From: Seiridium cupressi | Taxonomy: Eukaryota; Ascomycota; Sordariomycetes; Amphisphaeriales; Sporocadaceae | Direction: 5' to 3' | Length of the DNA stretch: 64,000 nucleotides | NCBI GenBank assembly: GCA_036674765.1 | Contig: JARVKI010000019.1 | Coordinates: 186,001 to 250,000 of the forward strand | Shown: positions 55,476-64,000 of the stretch, one piece after another | Layout of the letters: each line of letters begins with the position of its first letter | Position numbering within the stretch: the stretch's first letter is position 1 | Position numbers and translations under genes: made by a program | The notes under the pieces: model-generated | Seen by the model: the letters and a program-made list of their open reading frames with translations, nothing else | What the model was told of the DNA's origin: nothing | Database searches by the model: none

Positions 55476-57024
55476 TCATAACGCATCCCACTTCTCGGGC
55501 TGGTCCCTCGCATCCACGATCTGTACCTTGACGTCCGTCCTCTTGTATATCACATTCTTGCTTGCAATCGTCCTGTTCCCAAGTCTCGCCGCTTCCAGAT
55601 CGTGCATTTCCAGGTCTGTGGTGCTGTCCTTCCCCTGACTACCGCCAACAACCATAGCTCTCGTGTCTTCCATGTCGTCGCTGAAGCTGGCGTAGCCGTG
55701 CGACCGCACGCCGCCGTGGCTGCTGCTGCCCATCCATTTGTTTGTACCACCCGCTCCACTGGCGCCCGCCGTCCGCGACTTCTTGTTCGTGCTGTTGAGG
55801 GTCGAGCGTAGACCGAGCTTGTAGCTCATAAGCCGGATCAGGGGCTGTAGGGCTGGGAAACAAGCAGTCCATAATCCGATATGGCCTTCGATATCGGTCC
55901 AAGGGGCTACACGTGCCATTTTGTATGTCCTGTTTGAAGAAAGTTTTCATCAGCTTAGAGTACTTGCATGTTACTGAACGTGTATGGAATGAATCACACG
56001 ACAAAATAGAAGAGGTTTGGAGATGCCGCGAGAATCTCAACATACGTATCAGTGGTGAAGTCCGTATTCACGTTGATGATCAATCGCACGACGCCTGTAA
56101 TGACGCCAAAGATACCGATACAGAAGACAAGAATGACCTGGACTGTCTTGGCTGAAAACTTCATCTTGGAGTAGATCACCCAGATCGGCAGAATGACGAG
56201 GCAAACGTCAAGGAAAATACAGATCGCGCCGTGCGACCACATCATGGGTGCTTCCTTTGACTTATCGAGGCATTGGCGTCCGGGTGCTGTGATATCCCAC
56301 AAATCACTGGGAGAGTTCGTGTTAGCTGTTGACTCGGAGCAGTGCTATTCGACATATTTGCGACGTACGGGACATGTTTGCATTCCAACAATTCGAAGAA
56401 AAATGCAACTAAAGTGATGGCTACAATGGCGGTCGTGACCGCATAGATGCACCTTAGAAATATCTCTGCAATCGAACTTCATTAGATATTTGGCACGGGT
56501 AACTCTTTGCTCTTCCTGGCTTACTGTCTTGGCTCAGACGAGGGTAAAACGCCGCAATCGAGAGGCGCACAAACCCAGTGCCCCAGAAGTACAAGATCTG
56601 GAGTGTCACAAGATACTGGACGATGGGTAAGCCTGACGGTACGTAATGAATCATTGTTGCGAACTGACCGAGAAGAAAGTTGGAAGGCTTTCAGGTGGCA
56701 CTTCGTCCATGTGTGTTCCAGATCCGACTCCTACCGCAAGAATTTCGATTACAGACTGTGTCGTCAATATTGCCTACAACACTCAGTATGAATGCCCCAG
56801 ACTCATCCGCTGCTGTAGATGGATCCACGTACATAGGCGATTACAGCGAGATAATCATCCAGACCAAGCACCTTGACCATAAACCCCCGGATATATAATC
56901 GAGTACATAGCAGTGTAGTCGAAATAACGATGAAGGCTATGTTGAAGTTGACGAGTGTGCTGCCCTGTGAATCCGGCGGCAGGTTGAAGACGGAGAAGTC
57001 TCCAGGCGCGGTAGAGTTGCTCAT
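55476..57024 (-). CDS. PTH11-like/rhodopsin-domain integral membrane protein
   Basis: Six exons: 56833-57024 (ATG at 57024), 56669-56773, 56525-56615, 56369-56465, 55998-56306 and 55476-55929, giving 415 aa. Introns are 53-68 bases and all phases agree. The product has the seven-helix layout of the fungal rhodopsin-domain family: [32 protein letters not shown], the [13 protein letters not shown] loop, [20 protein letters not shown], a helix ending in ELLECKHVP, the [14 protein letters not shown] loop, a helix in [20 protein letters not shown], and [20 protein letters not shown] before a Ser/Gly-rich cytosolic tail. Relatives include Pth11-type receptors implicated in surface sensing, but there is no CFEM domain here and the ligand is unknown. 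The fifth intron needs a weak GTGATT donor; that boundary is the least certain. Confidence 0.85.
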
Positions 57025-60000
57025 AACCGTTGTGCTTCGCTCAAGCTGTGAGATATACAGCCCGCCTTACGACCACGAAAGGGATTCAGTCGATTCTGCT
57101 GATCTATGACGTGATAGTGGAATTATGGAACCAGATTCACCTGCAAAGCAATGCGCTGGAATTTCGAGAAGAACGCAGCCTTTGTACAAGTGAGGGAAAC
57201 TTTATTCAAGTTCAAGTTTTGTCTTTGGGTGGCGTAAAGTATATCCCGTTGGCTCGGACGTCGATCTACCATTTGACAGGTATGTAACAGCGGGAGGATA
57301 GATGGCTTGCATAAGAGGATCTAAGTCAACCTTTAAACCTCACAGCGTATTTTCCTCTACGGTCTTGACGAATTCGAGAGAGAAAAGCGTGTATATTGGC
57401 TCAATATTTCGTACTAGTCTGGAAACAGGGGCCTGAAGCGCTCTTACCGGCGTCGTTCCTGCATAAATGTGCTTCCCCGGCTTTGGGGCAAGCCACCGGG
57501 CATTTGGGACGATTGCGAAACTAAAGCGTTCGAGACGGAACAGCACACAAGATGAGGCAGCAGCTAATTCTCTGGTATGCATGCGCTCTATGCAGGGTGA
57601 AAGTTAAGCGTCAGCCACTATAGGAGTACCCGAGTACATGCACGAGTACTACAATGGCACTGGGCGGCGCCATGCAATGAAACCCCCCTTTTCCCCGCGC
57701 CTTCTAGTGCCGAGAGGCGGAAACGAGACGAACGACAAATACTGCTGTGACCAATACCCACGGCCGCAGAGTATACCAAATCGGGGGTTTGGTCAGCCTG
57801 GAATGCGGAGTATCTCTTGAAGTCTTGCTTGACGCTTGCAGCGGCTTGAGGATTTTGAATGGAGCTCATTGTGTCACCAACCAGACAGTCAAAAGAAACC
57901 GACACTGGCTGTGTGCGACAGCCAGCCAGACTTGAAACAAGGTCGTAAAGGGCTTGTAGAGGCGTAGCAGGAGTAGACACACGTGGGCAAGTGTTCGCGC
58001 CACAATGTTGATACAAAGCGAGTTGTGGTCACCATTGATGTTCGGGGACAGGGCGATACCATGTAGATGGAGCTAGCTGTTTGTGCCGGGGTCTGCTACA
58101 GCTGCTTCCCAGCCGGATAGGCATCTAGTCAGAGGAATAAATGAAGGTAATCTGCAAGCGAAACGCGCGCCAGTAGGCGATATTATTCCGTCCCAAGCGC
58201 CGCGTCATGCTCTGTGGGCGGATGACAGATGTGGCAATGAGAGGCAAAATCCAATCAACTCATGCTTATTGATGGTCTATGTTAATGTATCAATTTTGCA
58301 CGTATCGTTCTGTAGAATAGAGTACAAGATACGCGGCCGAGTTGAATTCCCCAAAGCCGATCCGGGCTGGGGGCCTAGAGTAAGGCTAGAGGCCCATGTC
58401 GATTGGATGCTGACTCATGACGACGCCACTCGTCTCAGATGGCGGCGACCTCGGCGAGCAAGAGCAAAGGTGAAGGGGACCCTAGAGAGTTGTAAAGACG
58501 AAGTGAAGTCTGCATAGGCTAATATGCCAGAGTAGGTGGTATTGCATGGATCAGCAGTCGGAAATCATAGCACCTTGGGGACTTTTCTAATTCGTGGATC
58601 TCGGAAGGCCTGAGCTGTGGACTTTGCAGGGCAGCTGCAGGCATTCGATTCGCCTACGGAGCAATGAGACTCGGTGAAAGTGCCTCGATTCCGGGGTAAA
58701 CTGCCACATGGAGCAGGATGGCTCCGAAAATCCTGCATCAAGAACCCAAGGCGAGATGCAAAGAAAACATGCAGCGAGATGCGTAGCTTGACTAGACGAT
58801 CGGATGGTTGTGCTGGGCAACGATCGACGGAGATTGGTTGCAGTTACGGGCCGCGAAGAACTCCAGCAGAATGGCCAGACCCGTCGGCTTGGGAGGTCGA
58901 GACAGAATTGCTTGCATGGGTTGATTGAACGTAGGTTGGCCAACACTACAAGGGTGAGACACTCGCACGATGCAGGTCTGGGGCCCAGCCAAGCATGGCA
59001 TGGCTCATATGGTCGCTTTTCCCACGAGTCAAGGAAAACGAGCCGTGCAGTTTTAATAGGGGTGAGTAGGTATATGGAAAGGCGCCCTGGGAATACATCA
59101 GGTACAATGTATCGTTCGTTGCTCGAGACCCGGATCGGGATCTCACTCAGCTAGGGATCCTACACTCAGCCCATGTCATCCCAGTGATCCACTAGATAAA
59201 GGTGATCCAGCACTTCCCCGGAACCCACTTCGGCCACTGACAAAACTCCATGTATGGTAAACATTCGGGCTGCGGGCTATGTTAGCGGAGATCCCTTTTG
59301 CGATAGCTCAGCCTTGAGATCGAGCCGAGTCCGTGCCAATTCTCCCTCCATTTGCAGTCCGTCCTGAACAAATACGCGCACTCGTTTGGGGAATGATCTG
59401 CTCTGTTGCTATGGTCGATTCTCGCATCTCATTGACCTTTAAGCCTTGTTGCATCTTGCCGGTCGGAGTCCCTTGTCGCAAGAGCCAGCACCAGCACTAA
59501 TGTACTCTTATTGCATTCTGGGGTCGGAAAATAGGTACATCGCAGCAGACAAGCCGGGATGAGTCTCGAGCTGTTAGTGGACCATTCTAGGCGACAAGCC
59601 AGCCAAGCACTCTGATAGATTCAAGATAGAGCTGTTAAACGACTTATACCTTGTTGGCAACAGAGCATTCCAACAGCGGCTTCGCATGGTGGCTGCCGGC
59701 CATTCTGTGCTCAGCCTTTAGCAAATTGAAAACCATCAACTGACGAGACCAAGATCGTAACGTGCAAGGCCGTGAGGGCGTAGTTTAGCCCACCGCTAAA
59801 CTTATAGCCCGACTCCTCAAGACACTCGTTCCAAGAGGCTGCTAGGTCGAATCAAGTCCGCTCTCACTAGGCCGTTGCAGCCCTTCTAGAGAGCACGCAT
59901 CCACAGTCTTACCAGGATTCTATTGGAAGTTACAGACTTTTCAGGAGAGGCACGATGAGGGGTTGCACAGAACAAGATCTCACCGGGCCGGGGCGATCGG

Positions 60001-60991
60001 CCGGACACCAGCGCTATGTATACACTCGCCCAGGGGTGCGAAGCATTTCATTGGATGCTCTGGTACTGCACCCTGACCCTGACATCCACGGGCTCGGGGA
60101 TTCGTCTGTTTTTTTGGTAAGGTAAGTTCTCCGGGGGTACCGGCCCATTCAAACCGAAGACTTCAGGGATGGCCTGACGCCTAGCGCTAGCTGAGAATGT
60201 ATGCGAATACTACATGCACGTTCCAGAAACGGATTTCTGGAGAAACCCTCTGGCCCTCCGATCCAGCTCGCGCGCAATTGTAGCGAGTGCACAAATACTG
60301 CTCATAGGAACTAACTATCTCTTGCATTGTTGTCGAGTATTGCGGTAATGATTTTCACTGGCCCATGATCAGTTGTCCCGCTGCTCTTTGGCAGACCCCG
60401 ATATTGGAGAGGCGCATTACACATTCTCACTGGAGCCCTTGCTACTCAACCGCAGCAATGGAACTTTCGAGCACACGTGGTGGCGTCTCGACTTTGCTCT
60501 AGGGCACAACATCAAGTCCTACGCATCCTGGCAGACTCGGATATCACTGATTTTGTACGGGGCCAATAATCACAAGCCAGGACCCTTCCTCGCATGTTAC
60601 CCAGGCCGGCCCTGCCCTTGTCGTAACTATGCGCCTGCTGGTAAATGATAGAAGACAAGAGCGTACGCAATCTCTGTGCTGCAATGACCTTGCTTGTGGG
60701 CCCAGGTCAGATCATGTCTCCGCTGGGCAAGGTAAACAGGGCCTCTCGTATGCATAAGTGGCGGGTCCTATGTTCAATGTATGGAATCGGCTACGCGGGT
60801 GTGTTTTCAGGCCGTGTGTCCATATAAGTTTGTTCGGCCAAGTTTAAGTACAGCCTCCCTCTCGGCTCGTTTGTTTTCTCGGCAAAGTAGCTTTCGGGTC
60901 TTCGAGCTGCTTCAGTAATCAAACCTCGGGCCCACGACAAGTCAGCCACATACGCTCGTTTACCTCTTTTCCTGTTCTTTAGCACGCCACA
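57025..60991. other. Gene-poor interval upstream of tyrosinase
   Basis: Nearly 4 kb without a supportable gene. Weak candidates are a minus-strand start reading MSSIQNPQAAASVKQDFKRY near 57.88 kb, too short and unassembled, and several frames that open with TTG or GTG. The last part should carry the tyrosinase promoter. Confidence 0.4.
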
Positions 60992-62454
60992 ATGCGGGTT
61001 CATATTACTACTTGGTCTGCCATAATTCTGGCATTGGCAAACCTCGACACAGTCTTCGCAGCATGCAAGAACCCGGTGGTTAGAAAGGAGTGGTATGTGA
61101 TGAAACGTTTTACCAGAGGCTTTTAACATGGCTACTAACCCCCATACAGGCGTACTCTTCGCCCCAAAGAGCAGCAAAGCTACATTGCTGCTGTCAAATG
61201 TCTGCAAAAGACGCCCGCCAAGACACAGTCGACGTATGCCGGTGTACGCTCTCGTTTCGACGACTTTCAAGCCGAGCACATCAACCGCACCGACTTCATT
61301 CACTTTGTTGGCTTCTTCCAGCCGTAAGTAACACATCGACTTACCCTTGGTCTCACCTTTTGACGCCATCTAGATGGCACCGGATGTATGTCGCTCAATA
61401 TGAAGCCGAGTTGAGGTCTACTTGTGGCTATACTGGAGCGCAACCGTAAGTCATACGATCAATTACATATGGGCTTAGCTAATGTGACACAGGTACTGGG
61501 GTCAGTAGATGTCGTTGAAGCTACATCATGTTGTGCTAATGGGAGAATAGATTGGTCTGCCGACTCGACTTCTGAGGATGCTTTCGTCAACTCTCCCGTG
61601 TTTGACGCCGTCAATGGCCTCGGAGGTAACGGCCCTTACATCGACTCCTCCAACGACACGAGTGTACGACTTCACATTCCCGGTAAAACTGGCGGTGGTT
61701 AGTCAAGACCAATCGGGGTAGTGTAACGCGACTAAGTGTGTTCTAGGCTGCATACTCGACGGCCCGTTTAAAAACATGAGCGTCAATATGGGACCCGGTT
61801 GGTATACCTCACAACACGTGTTCAAAGGGTGGTTTCACTAACTATCCTAGGATTTAACACATCCTACAGTCCTCACTGCTTGACGCGTGACTTGGCACCG
61901 TCTTTCGCAATCGCGCATCTTAACAGCACTATGGTAGCTTACACACTGGCTGCCACGAACTACTTCGAGTTTGACATCCGTGTTGAGGGAGGCGTCGATG
62001 TCCCGTCCATGACTTATCACGGAGGTGGCCACTTGGGTGTTGGTGGGGATTTAGGCGAAATCGGCAATGTCTACTCTTCACCGGGCGACCCACTCTTCTA
62101 CCTTCATGTGAGTGTTCCAGCTTTCATTCATCTCGTCTAAAGACACGCAAAGCTGACTCGACCATGTAGCACGCCAACTTGGACAGACTATGGTACACCT
62201 GGCAGAAGCAGGGTAAGCAGTCCCATCATACGCAACTTGCACTCATCTAACCGCTTGTAGACTGGCAGAAGCGCAAGCTAGACATTGCCGGACCAGATAC
62301 CCAATTCGCTTACCCGTTCAACTTCTTCGGAGACATCCCATACAACAATGTTACTCTCAACTTTACTATGGACTTTGGCCCCCTCATGCAGAACAGGAAG
62401 ATCAGCGAGGTAATGGACCCTCAGGCTGGTGCTCTGTGCTACACTTATGCATAG
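60992..62454 (+). CDS. Secreted tyrosinase (type 3 copper oxidase)
   Basis: Nine exons: 60992-61092, 61150-61323, 61374-61445, 61493-61500, 61551-61697, 61747-61797, 61851-62107, 62170-62212 and 62261-62454, giving 348 aa. Residues 1-23 are a signal peptide ending at VFA. The CuA site has His77 (AEHIN), His85 (FIHF) and His94 (PWHR); the CuB site has His241 and His245 (YHGGGHLG) and His270 (DPLFYLHHANLDRLW). All six copper ligands are present. Exon 4 is an 8-base micro-exon coding the YW of PYWDWSAD. There are at least six N-glycosylation sequons. The enzyme should oxidise phenols to quinones outside the cell. It is of the short type that ends soon after the catalytic core (LCYTYA), without the long C-terminal shield of mushroom tyrosinases. 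Domain certain; substrate unknown. Confidence 0.94.
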
Positions 62455-62969
62455 ACTGGAGATTTACATACACTAGAGACGCGGATATCTTCATCATCAA
62501 AAGTTCATAATAGATAATTTAATCAGAGCAATACTTGTCTTCGGAGATTGATCCAACAACTGGGCTGCTATTCTTAGGTAGTCCTCTTCGCTTCGTTTAT
62601 TCTCAACTCCGCTTGGAAAGTGTTCGAGACAAAATCGATAGACTATCCGCTGTGTCCCATTCCTTTGGAGCTTCTTTGTTGTCATGTCACAATGACATTC
62701 AACTACGCAAAGGCGTGCGCCTTTGTCTCGTTCACCAAGCAACGAAAGGGAAAAGCGACGAAGACAAGTAACAATCACACACGAGACCTAGTATATAGTC
62801 CAGGAACTCCAGAGCCGTAATCAGCCCTTCGATTCAGTGTGGCATCAGGCAGTTCATTTCTCGATTTCGTTTCTACCGTGTATATATATACATACATACA
62901 CCCACTCCCCAACCTTGCAGCTTCTTTCATATTCTCCCTCCCACACCGAACGCCGGTAAGTCGAGCACC
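62455..62969. other. Tyrosinase 3' flank
   Basis: Holds the tyrosinase 3' UTR and, at 62878-62905, a TA/CATA microsatellite. A plus-strand frame through the microsatellite is not a gene. Confidence 0.5.
62878..62905 (+). repeat. TA/CATA microsatellite
   Basis: A run of TA dinucleotides passing into CATA units and ending in CACCCAC. Simple sequence repeat only. Confidence 0.7.
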
Positions 62970-63340
62970 ATGTCCTACTAGCAAGAACTCAGGGCTCTCG
63001 AGCGCAACTGCCATGCCATCCTATCACGGGAACCCCTGACCCGCGCCGACCTGTACAAGGCTCTTGACTCTGCGGATCAGGCATATGAAATGGCGGAGCG
63101 CAACGGATTCGACCAGTACAAGCTCGAGTTCTACGAGAACCTGCAAAATCAGTGTGTCGATAGGCTCAAGGCCAAGTTCAGCCAGGACACCCAGTGTGAG
63201 AGGGAGAGGTATGCCAAGAGCAAGGGTCAATGCTTGTTTGGGATGAAATTAAGGCCGCTCAGCAGGGCAAGGATGTGGGTATGGCCGGTGCAGATGACGA
63301 GTTGGGAGGGAAGCGTAGTTGGGAAGCCGACGACTAGCAA
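62970..63340 (+). pseudogene. Broken short ORF, helix-rich product
   Basis: An ATG at 62970 is followed after three codons by TAG (62979-62981), yet the same frame then reads on as strongly coding-like sequence: QELRALERNCHAILSREPL, RADLYKALDSADQAYEMAE, YENLQNQCVDRLKAKFSQD. At about 63.23 kb the coding character moves to another frame, which reads WDEIKAAQQGKDVGMAGADD and ends at a TAG soon after GKRSWEADD. A stop plus a frame change suggests a small decayed gene. Alternatives are an unrecognised upstream exon, because CTACTAG could be an acceptor, or a missed intron near 63.2 kb. The charged helical product matches no family I know. Confidence 0.4.
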
Positions 63341-63638
63341 GTGCTTCCGAATTAAATTCCGGTAAACTGAGGTGAGTATCGGGGTCCCAATGAGGAGTTT
63401 GTTGGTCTGGAATATATCCTTAAAGTTTATCTTATCCATGAAATGGGTCGCTGTAATTTTGGTTGACGTGCTCTGGTGTCCATTATCTATAATTGAAGTA
63501 AGCTACTTTTGGCAACACAAGTATTTCTCTTTAACCCAGACCTATCGCCCATGTCTCCAAGCATTCTGCTTCAGTCTGTTTATTCAGCCCATAAAGCTCC
63601 AACTTCAGAGCTAACTATTCAATTGTATGGCTTACCAC
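63341..63638. other. Short intergenic stretch
   Basis: AT-leaning spacer between the broken ORF and the gene running off the window end. No feature recognised. Confidence 0.5.
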
Positions 63639-64000
63639 TCAGAGAGCCTTGATATCATCCGCATCGTACGACCATTTCCGGCTCAACTTTTCGGTAGCTT
63701 GGCCCCAGATATCCAACGAGTTGACATTGACGGCATCTTTATCACCCAATGCCCACTCGACGAGAGCTTCAGGCCTTTTCAGAATTTCCTTCTTGCAATC
63801 CCTGAGCCAGATCCATTGAGCTTCGAGATTATCGTATCCCATCATCCACGAGCCAAACCAATCGTTCCACTGGCTTAATGGAGAATTATCGTCGTGCTCT
63901 GTTCGGATGTGCCATGTTCCCAAGTGCTCCTTTAGGATCTTGTGTCCTTGATTCAAATTTTGCAATGTCTTCTCGTCAGCGGTGATATAAGTCACCCCCT
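63639..64000 (-). CDS. 3' part of a gene cut by the window end, unrecognised
   Basis: A minus-strand frame open to the last base and ending at a stop at 63639, so only the last about 120 codons are visible and the start lies outside. The product is Trp-rich and charged: LQNLNQGHKILKEHLGTWHI, SQWNDWFGSWMMGYDNLEAQ, IWLRDCKKEILKRPEALVEW, then a short end with IWGQATEKLSRKWSYDADD. The Trp-rich helical pattern suggests a folded protein, but I cannot name the family. No intron was seen in this part. Confidence 0.6.
   Translation of the reverse strand, partial: GVTYITADEKTLQNLNQGHKILKEHLGTWHIRTEHDDNSPLSQWNDWFGSWMMGYDNLEAQWIWLRDCKKEILKRPEALVEWALGDKDAVNVNSLDIWGQATEKLSRKWSYDADDIKAL

Noticed and set aside
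57618..58016. Minus-strand frame containing MSSIQNPQAAASVKQDFKRY
   Set aside because: Only the first part resembles protein; the rest degrades and no exon could be joined.

Overview
The window looks like nuclear chromosomal DNA of a filamentous ascomycete (Pezizomycotina). The evidence is short GT-AG introns of about 47-110 bases, many with a CTAAC/CTGAC-type branch site close to the acceptor, together with fungal families: a PTH11-like/rhodopsin-domain membrane protein, a 2EXR protein, a fungal-type Med1, an AIM24/DUF124 protein, Mrc1, Hfi1/Ada1, Spc98 and Wee1. Order or species cannot be settled by eye. I recognised no tRNA, rRNA, CRISPR or intact transposon. Exon coordinates were worked out by hand from splice signals, reading phase and family conservation.

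Layout. 1-1.8 kb: no gene seen. 1.8-10.3 kb: a p24 cargo receptor divergent from SWC4 (chromatin), an unresolved membrane protein, an acidic disordered protein, an NAD-dependent epimerase and a calcineurin-like phosphoesterase. 10.5-19.1 kb: a small three-exon orphan gene, a beta-lactamase-fold serine hydrolase, an LCM/TcmP-type methyltransferase and an AIM24 protein with tiny 5' exons. 20-27.8 kb: MED1, a large disordered protein and a 2EXR protein. 29.5-45 kb: a compact run of cell-cycle and transcription genes (MRC1, HFI1, SPC98, WEE1). 45-53.3 kb: a gene-poor interval with an AT-rich island and gene relics. 53.3-57 kb: an orphan nuclear-type protein and a seven-helix membrane protein. 57-61 kb: gene-poor. 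61-64 kb: a secreted tyrosinase with nine exons, a broken ORF, and a gene cut by the window end.

How the genes relate. SWC4 (SWR1/NuA4), HFI1 (SAGA) and MED1 (Mediator) are parts of RNA polymerase II regulatory complexes. MRC1, SPC98 and WEE1 act in S phase, in spindle nucleation and at the G2/M gate. Cell-cycle promoter motifs (MCB, SCB and forkhead type) lie upstream of WEE1, and MCB-type sites lie upstream of SPC98 and MRC1. The hydrolase and methyltransferase resemble secondary-metabolism tailoring enzymes, but no backbone synthase is present.

I found no convincing new multi-gene system. The best leads are the motif cluster upstream of WEE1, a stop-free 54-base intron inside the WEE1 kinase domain, the 8-base micro-exon of the tyrosinase, and two orphan genes found only by reassembling exons.
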